A DNA stretch of 64,000 bases from Cordia subcordata (taxonomy: Eukaryota; Streptophyta; Magnoliopsida; Boraginales; Cordiaceae): contig JAPTOF010000021.1 in NCBI GenBank assembly GCA_028554755.1, positions 1,003,501-1,067,500 on the forward strand. Direction: 5' to 3'. This document shows, one piece after another, positions 36,616 through 47,759 of this stretch; the stretch's first letter is position 1; each line of letters starts with the position of its first letter. The translations under genes and the position numbers were made by a program. The notes under the pieces are model-generated. The model worked only from the letters and a program-made list of their open reading frames with translations. It was not told the origin of the DNA and did no database searches.

Positions 36616-38457
36616 TACCCTTGAGCCTGGGTCAGCTAGGAGTTTTGGAGGGGGGACCCGTGCTTCATGCATCCACCTTGGGCTAACAAGTCTACATGGC
36701 CAAGTTATCTTATCCTAAATAGTTAAACGTGCCATGTCAAACGTATGTGGAGCATACTACTTATGGTTAACCTTGAAGTTTGGACATAGTTGTCTATAAA
36801 TACCAAGCTTCATTCCAAGACAAGTAAGTAAATCCTCCCCAAATCCTCTCTAAATATTCAAGATCATCTTCATACAGTCAAGTGTGTGTCCATAAAAATA
36901 TTAAAGTTTATTAATAAATTTATTTTAGTCCCGTTCATTCCACACTCTCAATTCGCACGCAGGCACACTCACACAAATACAAATATATAACCATGGGGAT
37001 GTGTTTGTGTTTGTGTTTTTGTGTGGTGTGTTATTGGGGTTCGTGGTGGGGATCGAAGGTGGTTAGAGGATTCAATTGCTTATTAATTTTAGCTTATCAA
37101 GTTTGTAAAATTATTTTAGGTAGTTTTTTTTTTTTTTTTTAAGTATTCAATGGTAGGAACTAAATTACTTGCTTTTAGCAAACAACCAAGATCGATCTAA
37201 ATCTAGAAAACGATGGGGAGTTGTAGTAATTTTTTCATATCTAAGTATTGACGGCTATTTAATAGAATTTGAACCCATAAAAATTAATTGAAAAATGACA
37301 TGGCATCTCTTAAAACTTCATAACTTTTGATGAGGTGATATTATTATTATTTATTTTTATAGATTCTTATATAGATACATAGACTATAGTATAACTTGCA
37401 CAATGTGTGGGAGAAATGAGTAAATGAGTATTTTAATGTCTTTATTTATTGCCATGACCAGTTATGTTCTTATAGTATGTGCTAACTCTAATCAACTTTA
37501 ATAAGAGATATGCAACAGTTGAATAAAACATATAAAATAAGAACTTAAACTAATAAAATAATTTGATTTAGAAAAATAAAAGAAATAAAAAATGAATAAT
37601 ATATTTATTGGAGTTTAACACACTTTTGGAGGGAAAAAATTGATTGAATTAATGCATGATACATTAAAAGATAAAAATGAGCTCTATTTTATGTTTTACA
37701 GATAGATATAGATATATATATATTTTTCCATGATAAGATATAAATATACTTTGTAAATTAAATTTTTGATAAAATTTTTAATATTAACCATATTTTCTGG
37801 TGAATGGTTTATAGTAATTGAATTAAAAATTTAAATTGTAAAAGTAAAATCAGTTTGGGCATAAATATTAATAACAAAGACATAGACTATCTGGAGGAAA
37901 ACAAGTCATAAAGTGAAGACATGTGGCATTGATAAAAAAAAAAAGGTGTATGAACATGCTTGCATTCTCGCTTGTCACTTGTGTTTCAACAATCACTTCA
38001 TAAAAAAATGATGCGTTGATTGTCCATAAAACTCTCACTTCTTTAGGTCCGACTTTTTCTTGGAGTACTAGACCAATCATTAAGGACATTGGGCAAGTTA
38101 ACTATCGATAAGTGGCTAACATTTCTTTTTTTTAGAGGAAATTTTTGCTAATGTAGAGTGGGTTAAACTATTGTAACTCCTTGACTTTCAATTAAAACGA
38201 AAACTCTATATTTTCACAAGGAAAAAAATAACTAATTTGGTCCTGAGGTAAGGAGTAACTATTTACACAAAAAAATTCGATAAATATAGACAGTATAACA
38301 CAGTGTTGAATTGTTCATTTGCGAAGGGACTTCGTCAAATGGATTATGAATGTAATATTTTCTGTCTTTCTTATTTAGGTGTGGGCCTCTACAAATATAG
38401 GAAAAAATTGGGCTGAGTCAAGCCCGTGGGCAAGCTCGAAAAGGCATGGTTATTTAT
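36616..38457. other. AT-rich stretch with a possible LTR piece
   Basis: Around 36790 CTATAAATACCAAGCTTC resembles a TATA-box region of a plant LTR, followed by a GTGTGTGTCC region near 36880, but no partner or primer site was found. The rest is AT-rich with no gene recognised. Confidence 0.3.
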
Positions 38458-38772
38458 ATCCACATTTGACAAGCAAATTATAAGGTGCAACTTCAATAAG
38501 GTGCATCCTCATTTATGTGGTCCTTCAGGCGTGTTTGCTCAGTATTCATAAGTTGTTTATCTAGTAAAATTCATAGAAACATTTATGCATGAAAACAGTC
38601 ACAGATGTTTGTTTAGTATTCATAAGCTGTTTGTCTAGTAAAATCTACTTAAACCTCTATACATGAAAACAGTCACAGATATTTGTTCAGAATAAAAATA
38701 CTATTTATTTAGTACTCAATAGCTGTTTGTCAAGTAAAATCCACAGATTATTACAATATCTACTGAAGTGAC
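38458..38772. repeat. Second cluster of the 31.7-kb tandem repeat
   Basis: It opens with AATTATAAGGTGCA, as at 31700, and repeats AAAACAGTCACAGATGTTTG and GCTGTTTGTCTAGTAAAATC two to three times. The homology stops at ATCTACTGAAG. Confidence 0.75.
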
Positions 38773-41031
38773 CGAGTTGCTACTGAAGTTTCTCTAGTTG
38801 GTGAGCATCATGTAGTTTTGGATCTTGTCGAACTCCTCTCATGATGTGCAACGTGTATTTCATGACATTTTGATTAAATTCTGTGGTAGAATACCGCATT
38901 CACCGGGCGTAGCATGTTACCTTGCATTTAAAGCTGCAAGAGAAAACGTTATAAAAATTGACGTCTTAGTATTACAAGTCTACTAAAATGCTTTAGGTAA
39001 TGCCAAGGTAATCTTAATTCATTGTGATGCATATTTTTAGATTTTTCAACTAAATAGACCATATTCTCGGTTAAGCCAGACATAATTAAATAGTTCTAGC
39101 AGAATGAATATCGGTTTTGTGGCTGTATGGTGTAACATGGATCATAGTTGCATACTGTCTTTTGATAGGATATAGAATGTGGTATTGCTACGTCACATGT
39201 CAAATTTTGTACCATGATAACTTGTCTATGCAATAAGATAATACGATTCATAGTTCAGGGTATATCCTCAACGATGCATTATAATCCGAATTAGTAAGAA
39301 CAAGGTAGTCTAACTTGGTCATTGAAAACTATTGCATCGGCGGGATCATGTAAATAATCTGCTTTCCCCGCCATTATTAAGAGGGCACTGCACACAAGGG
39401 AACTCAGAGCTGGATTATTTTGCTAGCGTTGATTGGGATGCATTCTGAAAATTGTCGAGCAGCAGCAATCGGGGCCTTACGATTAACTGCTGAAGGGATC
39501 AAGTTGTGATGCTTCGAAGCGTTTCTTGGTTAGGCCACAGTGTTACTATTAGAACACTTTTTTCTTTGCGAGTGTTTGAATCGACTTATAATAGGTGCTA
39601 GACGTATTATATTGGATATGTAACCAGCATATTATATTGAATAAGGTCCTCAATTCAGTAGTGTTAGCGCAAAGAGTAGCATCTCATCTTCTTTTCATAG
39701 CTTCGGTATTAATGGCTCTAGCAAGCCTTTGTTCTCTGAGCTTTCTACCTAGTTTTCTCACCTTCGAGAAGAGACTAAATTTACAACGAAGCTCCAACCG
39801 CAAAACTAGTTTGTCATACAACAATTCTAGATGCAATAATAGGAGGAATATATCTGCAAATAATAAATGGATAATAAATAAAATTTGCTTATTCTGGCAT
39901 TGATTTTGCTGATGGCTCTTCTTGGCAGCTTCATACGCAGCATATGTGTTTTCTGTGGACAGTGCTAATAATTTTGGAGTAGGCTCTCCTAAGCTTGTAT
40001 CTTTAGCCCACTTGTTTGATCCAAACTCAATGCATCTTGAAGTCAAGTAGATGAGTTCTTTGTACAGCCACAATTCAATATCTTCGATGATCCGCTAATC
40101 AATAAAGGAAATATCTAAACACATCCAAAATTGCCTCCAAAAGCCATGCTTTGACTTTTCTTTTTTGTTGATACTTTATGTTCTGACTCGTATTATTCAT
40201 GAAAAGATCTAGGTTATTCACGTATGCTTCATTTTGATCCTCCGCATGTGCGTGAATTTGGTAGCCTATATATATGGAGAATGCATAATTCATTTTGATC
40301 CTCCACATGTGCGAATGAATGCTAATCGAAGACTAAATTTGGCACAACTGATCGGGGGAACCACTTGCATTGTTGATCGGGTATAGCCATGGCACTCTAT
40401 AGGGACACCCGATGCTAGGGTCGTGCAAGGTAATAGCACTTGGGTTTCGGTTAACTCCCCAATACTTTTGCAGACGCGAACCTTATCTGTGCTCCCCGAA
40501 CCCCCTCGTTAAAGCATGCTTTTGTCATCTTATTTACCAAATGAAGTGAAGAGAATTTGAGATTCTGCCTTGGAAGATATGCACATGCCGATGAAAATAT
40601 GCACACCACTGGACCTCTCCTTAAAAGAACATTTTGATTGGGGGAATCATTCGAATTTCTTAGCATGAGATAATTGGCGGTCCCTCTGGATTCTCCTAGC
40701 AAGCTGAAGAATTATGGCCGACTTTGTGAATCCCGATCCATAGGCAGGGAGCAGAAAAAATTATTTACTCGTTTGGTCATCCGGGTTGGCCAATGAAGCT
40801 ATTGTACCCAAATTCATGCGCTCTCTTGTCAAAGTATGCCCACTGTCACCTTTATTCATTAGATGGAAGAAAAGAGGGCAGCCTCAGATATAAGCAGTAA
40901 AAATACCTTTTGCATATTATCATATAGCAAGTGCATAAATATAGTTATTCCAAGAAGATTATGATCTTCAAAAGGAGCCGATAAGAGGGAAAAGAACACA
41001 CGAATATTTTATACAATGATTGACGTATGCG

Positions 41032-41072
<41 letters not shown>

Positions 41073-41421
41073 ATCGGCTGATTTTCCCAGCTCTCATACA
41101 AAACATGCAAAAGACTCTCGTAGAGAACATGAAAAATCATTAATTAATTTAAAAGAAAGCTTTCATCTGAGAGGCTCACAACATGCCAAAGACCATTCAT
41201 GTAACTTAGAAATATATGTTAAAGCCATCTTTATTCGAAAATTATTCATGTAGGATCAAAGATAAAATCTCGACATGTTCTTATTTTGGCTTAAGGTATT
41301 TTAAACAAGCTTAGAGTATGAACATGTACACTTAGCTTCAATTTCAAACGTTCGCTTTGAATTTGCTCGTCAGTGTTCTTCAATCATCATTAAAGTGGAT
41401 CTCATGGGAATTAATAATCGA
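38773..41421. other. Unassigned stretch with one exon-like segment
   Basis: Less AT-rich than its surroundings, but no family was recognised. On the minus strand 39684-40073 is open for 129 residues. It includes GEPTPKLLALSTENTYAAYE and, after a plausible TTTGCAG acceptor at about 39857, a leucine-rich segment ending KFSLFSK before a GTGAGA donor at about 39770. This could be gene or transposon debris. A TA microsatellite lies at 41031-41069. Confidence 0.35.
41031..41069. repeat. TA microsatellite
   Basis: A pure TA dinucleotide run. Confidence 0.9.
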
Positions 41422-41820
41422 TTCTCACAGACGGCGCCAATCTGATCCCACAGAAAATCAGACAAAGTTTTGCTGGATTTCCTTCTCCAGCGATATGACA
41501 ACTCCGACGACGAGGGATCTGCAAGATGAGGCTACAAACCGGTAGGGGTTCGACGTTAGCCCTTCCAACGATCAAGTTAGTACGTATTCACTAATTGTAT
41601 CTATTAAAGAAGGAAATAGAAGAGAGAAAGAGATAAGAGAGTTTGTACATCTTTTCTAGCCTCCCTTTTTGGATGGGATGACTTACTCTTTTGTTTGTAT
41701 GTTTAGGGGCTATTTATTAGGTGTCCCATTGGGCATATAGCCTTTTTAATAATTATTAGATAGTAAATCCATTATCAGTTCAGGCTAGGCAAAGGTGTAG
41801 CCCAATCCCTATCAATATAT
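41422..41820 (-). mobile_element. Gypsy-like LTR end with primer-binding site (inverted)
   Basis: On the minus strand the LTR ends GGGATCA at 41443 and is followed by TTGGCGCCGTCTGTGAGAA (41422-41440), a plant gypsy-type primer-binding site. The LTR portion matches 29780-30183 in the opposite orientation. No coding domains were recognised next to it. Confidence 0.65.
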
Positions 41821-42189
41821 TTATATATAATACACACATAAAATTAGGGAATAAATTATAATTACGGTTCAAAAGAAAGAATAAATTATATACATATAAC
41901 ATACACACAAAAATACATACACACATACGAGTTCACTATAACAAATTATTTGTGAAAAATTTTTAAAAAAAGAAGAAACAACAAATAAATCTGAGCAGAA
42001 AGAAAAAGAAGAATGGAAAATAAGAAGAAGAGGTCGCTTGATTATTTGGGTCTTGTTAAGTCCATTTGAAGAAAAGAAGATCTGTTAGGATGAAGTAACT
42101 AACCAAAGCAAGAGAAAGAGGAAAGAGAGAGACAGAGAGAGAAGCATCTTTTTTTTTTCCCCCTTGTTGGAGTTATCAGCGTATTTTGG
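41821..42189. other. AT-rich spacer
   Basis: Nothing recognised beyond simple ATAC and GA-rich runs. Confidence 0.4.
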
Positions 42190-42400
42190 TTGGGCTTCTC
42201 TTTCATCTATAGCACCGGCTTTTTTCCAAAAGCTCAATTTTTTAGCTTCGAAAAAAGCCCCTTTTTGGCTTTTTTTATAGTTTCAGTTTTTTCTCAAAAA
42301 ATCAATCCAAATAAGTATAGAGTAAGCAAAAGAGCCTTTTTTTATTAAAAAAAGTACTTTTTTTTTGTCAAAAAAGTCAATCCAAACGCAACCTTAGATA
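42190..42400. mobile_element. MITE of the 'TTTGGATTGAC' type
   Basis: It starts TTTTGGTTGGGCTTCTCTTT and ends AAAAAGTCAATCCAAACGCA. The ends are inverted and the core contains AAAAAGCC / GGCTTTTT motifs. No gene. Confidence 0.55.
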
Positions 42401-43024
42401 AAATAGCATTTTAACTCAATAAAACACTATATGCTACCAAAAAAATTGTTGCGGAATAGGGCCTTAATCTAAAAGAAGTGTTCAACTTAAAAGATTAGTT
42501 TATTGGATGAGAGAGTCTCTTACCCTTAAAAATCACTCATAAAAGAGTAAAATATCTATCTATCTATCTATCTATATATATATATATATATTACTCACAT
42601 AGACTATAGAAGTTTCATTAGGCGTCAATAATAGATATATTATAAAAGTTTATTAGTCCCATGGATGGCATGGTGTATACTCTTATTCGAAAAAGGCATG
42701 AACATTTTGGAAGAAAAATAGCTCATGGAAAAGATATCTTGCATAAATAAAAATTATATGCACTCCATTTTATCATATATATAGATATAAATTAGATGTT
42801 CCATCTTGATGTCCATTTTATTTTGTATTAGTGTGTAAAATTTTACATTAAAATATACCAGTTAAAATGTATTTCAAAATTATCTTGATCAAAATTACTG
42901 TGGAGTTTCTTATATATTAAAGATATATTAACTAGTTATTAAAAATACATTAACTATAATTTTATCTTTTGGGTTTTACGAACATAAAATGGATAATATG
43001 AAGTATTATATGATAGGATAAAAG

Positions 43025-43063
<39 letters not shown>

Positions 43064-43334
43064 ATACATCATATCATACAATTAAAAGTTACCTTAATGC
43101 CTCCAGAACATTATATTTATGTCAATGCTAGTTTTTTTCCCCTTATGGAGGTAAAGCTGGTTAGTTACGTCATGATCTGTCTTTGCGAGGACACTCCTCG
43201 TAAATGTCACCAAGTATTCTTTTGATTTGCTGCAACGGATCTTCGATGAAGTGGGTTTTAAAAGGTAACTGCAGCCTGAAGTTGACCATCCAATCAATAT
43301 TTTTATTGGCCTCCCCTTAAACATGTTTCAACCG
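42401..43334. other. AT-rich spacer with microsatellites
   Basis: It contains CTAT and TA runs at 42551-42590 and 43027-43060. No gene was recognised. Confidence 0.45.
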
Positions 43335-44013
43335 TAGACGTAAATATTCATAAAACTTCGTAAACTTGGATCTTGAACAAATAATTCTCACAATAGAAAT
43401 ACCTGATGCAAAGATGAGGCCATCTTGAGATTCATCGGGCAAAATCTTTCTCCTGGTGAAAAATTAGTTTCTCTCCCTTGACCCTTTGTCTTACGTTACA
43501 CAAACTTTCTGATGGTTTGATATATTTTGCATATGTGTAACCCTAGTGGGTAGGGAGAGGACCAACTTATGTCTATTAATTCTTTAATCTGGTACACCCA
43601 TCAAGTAATGGAATGAATATATGAGATTCAATAAGCTATTAAGGTAATTATGGTAATATTATAAATTAGGTAGTTCTATATCATAAAATATCTACCATAC
43701 CAGGCCACATAATCTAGAATATTCTAACATTCTCCCACTTGGCCTGATAAATAACACTAATTCTTAATAGCATAGCCTTAAGATGTGCATAAAGATATAA
43801 AATTATTTTCCATTCAATGTAATTTCCTATAGTCGATACTTTGCAAATATGAGTTATGGCAGTCATACACTATTTTACGTAGCATACTTCCTTCCATATA
43901 TCACTACATTTGTAACTTATCAAAACAGGTCCCTAAGTGTTACAAATTCATCATGGTCTATATAAGCATTCTTGAATATTTTCCTATAGTAAATTTGAAC
44001 GTTAGGTGTACAC
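43335..44013 (-). mobile_element. Inverted fragment of a copia-1 family element (3' LTR plus adjoining internal DNA)
   Basis: Read on the minus strand, 44013-43730 matches the copia-1 region 28190-28810 without its CACTA-type insert. Then comes the AAGTGGGAGAA purine tract and a nearly whole LTR (43729-43335) starting TGTTAGAATATTCTAG. The fragment is cut at 44013 by the LTR of another element. Confidence 0.75.
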
Positions 44014-46266
44014 TGTTGGGTTCATATGCCCTAGAGACTATAAGTGCATTATGTTTTGTGGATACTAGACATAATATGCCCAATTTTTTTGTTAATATGA
44101 TTGAGCTTTGTACACAATATTCTCTCCGCTATACGTTGATGTGATACATGAAGGCCCAATGACATTAACTAAGGACTTGGGTGTACAGCGAGACTGGACG
44201 TGTAGCAGGTCCAAGTCTAAACTTAGTAATGTCATAAATAAGTCCATAACCACATGGTAGTACTGGGCACTCTACCAAGATAAGGTTACAGTGAGCAAGT
44301 CTCCCTGTGAGGGTGACCTTCCTAAGTCATTGGAGGTATTTTCGGACTTGTCTCTCTAGTGCACATGTCACGCATTGGACCGAACTACTGTGAGTTAGTT
44401 TTCTTGTAACCATACTATCAAAGTAAGAAAACACAATACTCGTTGTGACTAAGTGGCCAATGTTCTCAATCTTGAGCATATGTGGATGAATTGACAGAGT
44501 CAGGATTCAGTACTTTGATCTACTATGTGTAAGACCTTGCTTGGCTAGGGTCAATAAATCTGTGTTTTGGGTGTTGAGTTTTTGTTAGTTGGGACATGCA
44601 TATGCAATAGTAGATTCTATGTACCCCCCTGGACTTGTCTGTATGATCATCTAAATCTATATCTAGTGGTATAATCCTTCAAGAGTGTATCGGTCATTTA
44701 ACTTGTGGGTCACTCCCGAGATCAAGAGGAATGTGACTAGAAGATGATTGATATGTTAGACTAGCTATTCCAAGGTTTAAGGTAGTTAAGGAGGTGATGG
44801 TACAGTTAAAGGACCAACTTTGACTACAAGTGTAGATAGAGGGGTGTTTTGGTCATTTTGCTTAGTAGGTCAAAGACAAAGATCACTCGCTATTGTCATA
44901 AGCTTCTGACATCCATTAATTATCCTCGGAGTGCGACTTTAGTTTTGTGGTGAAATAGACTAGGGACAAAATGGTTATTATGTCGCCTAAAGGGAAGATA
45001 GTTATGTCTTTGACTATGAGCGTACATAGAGGGGCGTTTTGGTCATTTTGGGAGCGAAGGGTAGTTATGTCTTTGGTCCCTGTACCAGCCGCTATTGTCT
45101 TAAGCCTGAAAATTCTTTTCTTGGATATTTCTTTGAATTGGTCGGTTGCTAAATGTGTGTTCTCATAAGAGTTCTAATTGTGTTATGATTAAGAAATAAG
45201 ATTTGTTCTTAATTCTTATTGGTCCAAGATTTAACGTAGATAATTAGAATCTATCTTAGTCTCTTTCCTAAAGCTTCTAGGTGTGCAAGATGTGACTTTT
45301 GAGTAAGATTTCCAAATTAGGATGGAATTACTATATTTTACAAGATAATTCAAATAACTTGAACTCCAAGTTTCCTATCTTTGAATATTCATTTTTGTTG
45401 AGTCGTCTTGTAGAGAGGGATCCAAATTCGGAAAGAAGAAAAAGAGAGCAGGCCCCACTTATTCTAAAAGATCTGTTGGGATTTAAATTCAAGAAGATTA
45501 GGTTAAGAGTTGGTTTTAATTTGAAACTCTTATCATCTAAAGATCTTTTATTTGAATATAAACTCCTCAAGATAAAATCCTAGTCTACCTAGGAGTTCTA
45601 TTGCCAAGAGAACTCTTAAAGGGGGTCAATTAAGTCTGGTAAGTAGTTGAAATAATTCATATGCCAAAAAAAATTGATGATACGTAAGTTCTTGGAAAAG
45701 TTTAGAAAAGAAAGAATTCTCTTCTCCTCCTCTTCTCCTTCTTTTGATTGACCAAAGCGAAAGTAGATTTCTAGAAATAAAAAATTGAATTCTTTCACCA
45801 AGAATTCGATTCTTACTTATTAATAACATCTCCCCAGTCATAGTAGGGAAGATTGAAAGGTTTGTGGGTCGTTCTTATAGAGGTCTTGGAAAGAAAAACA
45901 CGAGATAATAGAAACTATTTTTTCTCGTTACTGTCTATGCAATCTTAGATCCAGGCTTAATCGGGTGTTCATCACTTATCTGATTGTGCTAAAATTTAAG
46001 AGGACGTTCTTCACTTCTAGGACTTCAAATCTAACAGTTGGATTGTTAATTAGAGGTTCAGAAGGTAATAAGATAATCAGCAAAAATTTCTAGTTGTTTT
46101 TCTAGTCTAGAAGGTAAATTTATTCGAACAATTTTACTTTATGATCTTGTTTATCTATGCATATGTGGCATCATTTTATGTAAGAATTTATTTTTTTCAC
46201 TACGCTAGGGTTAATATTTTAAAAATTGACCTAGGGTTAATCTTGCATGCCCAATGAGATCTTTCA
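44014..46266 (+). repeat. 2.25-kb LTR
   Basis: It starts TGTTGGGTTCATATGCCCTA and ends GATCTTTCA. Two bases later lies the primer-binding site TGGTATCAGAGCC (46269-46281). Relatives are the solo-type LTR 22779-24485 (inverted) and the fragment at 46979. The open frames within it have no recognised domain. Confidence 0.75.
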
Positions 46267-46978
46267 AGTGGTATCAGAGCCAGGTTACCACTGTACACGC
46301 TTAGGATAATTAATCTAAAACACTAGAATTGAAAAGAACTCTAGTAATTGTCTCGTGAGTGGTGAGAATAGGCACGTTTTTCAATGTGTTGCTTGCTGGA
46401 ATATTGCTAACCATGCAGCGATCTAATGTTCTCTCATGATGGTTCGTATATGTGTTTGTTTAGAATTGATGTATGGTTATTATTGAATGATCATAGGATG
46501 GTTTTACAGGTAATCAGTTTGTTGGAAAATTTTGGTTTTTCATGTAATTAGTTTGCAGGAAATTTTGTAGATTCGATTTAAAAGAAGCATAGAAATTATA
46601 TGGCATGTACTTTTAGGCCTATTTATGTTTCTTTTTAGTGTTAGAAGCTTGTATAGGCTTTCTAACATAAGTTCATGTAATATCCTCTTCCATCGGAGAA
46701 CATCCTAAGTATTCATGGAGAATAAGGTGATCGAGATCCATGGAGGGAGGCGTTTAAGGGCTTGGGAGAGCTAAGAGAGGTCCAAACCAATCAAAGAGGC
46801 CGATTTGGGCCTAAGGTCCATGGAGCAAAACGTTTGCCGAGCTTAAGTTTTTGGTTTTCAGCCATTATGGCCTAAAGCATTGAATAGAGAGCCATCATGA
46901 GAGAACCATGTGCTATGGATGTTTTGATTTTATGTCTTTATTATATGATTGCTTGTATGTATGATTATGAGCATGCCC
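46267..46978 (+). mobile_element. Leader of the element with the 2.25-kb LTR
   Basis: It begins with the methionine-tRNA-type primer-binding site and continues without a recognisable gag gene. It is cut after about 700 bp by a related LTR start. Confidence 0.55.
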
Positions 46979-47720
46979 TGTTAGGATTAGTATGCCTTAA
47001 AGATCACTTGTATATAACATTTTGGATGTTAAACAATGTATAATCATTTTGTTAAATGGCATTATGAGTTTCTTACATATTATCTCTGGTATGTTTATTG
47101 ATGTATGTATAAAGGTCCCTTGACTTGAACTAATGACTTGGGTGCACAGTGAGGCTGGATGTACAGTAGGTCCAAGTCTAGATTTAGTTATGTCATAAAT
47201 TGAGTTTATAACTGAATTGTAGTGTTGGGCACTCTACTAGGATAAGGTTATTAAGCAAATCTCCTTGTTGAGGGTGATCTACCTAGGTCACTGGAGGACT
47301 TTCCAAATTGTCTTGATAGTACGTATGTCATGTATTGGACAGGATCATTGTGAGTATGTTTTCTAGAGACGTATTATCAGAGAACAAAATACTCACTGCT
47401 ACTAAATGATTATTGCTCTTAGTCTTGAACATATGTGGATGAACTAATGAAGTTAGGGTTTGGTACTTTAATTCATTGTGAGTGAGATCTTACTTTACTA
47501 GGATCAATAGCCTTGTGCATTGAGCACTAAGTTCTAATTAATTAGAACATGTATAAGCAATATGGAATCTATGTAGCCCCTTTAGGATTGTCCAAATTTA
47601 TCATCTGAATATAGATCTAGTGATATTACCTTTATAGGTGTATCAGTCACATGGCTTGAGAGTCGCTCCCTAGATTAAGAGAATCCATGACGAAGGATGG
47701 TTGGCAATAAGATAAGAAAC
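46979..47720 (+). repeat. 5' part of a related LTR
   Basis: It starts TGTTAGGATTAGTATGCC and follows the 44014 LTR for about 740 bp (GACTTGGGTGCACAGTGAGG, GTTGGGCACTCTACTAGGAT). It then breaks off where copia-like coding begins. Confidence 0.7.
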
Positions 47721-47759
47721 CCAACGGAAAAAGATGTAACCTATTGTCAATTTTTCCTC

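Noticed and set aside
40330..40760. Possible organelle-derived insertion (less AT-rich segment)
   Set aside because: No recognisable chloroplast or mitochondrial gene could be read in it.
45299..45841. Several 60-90-codon frames on both strands
   Set aside because: They lie inside the 2.25-kb LTR, overlap each other and show no domain.
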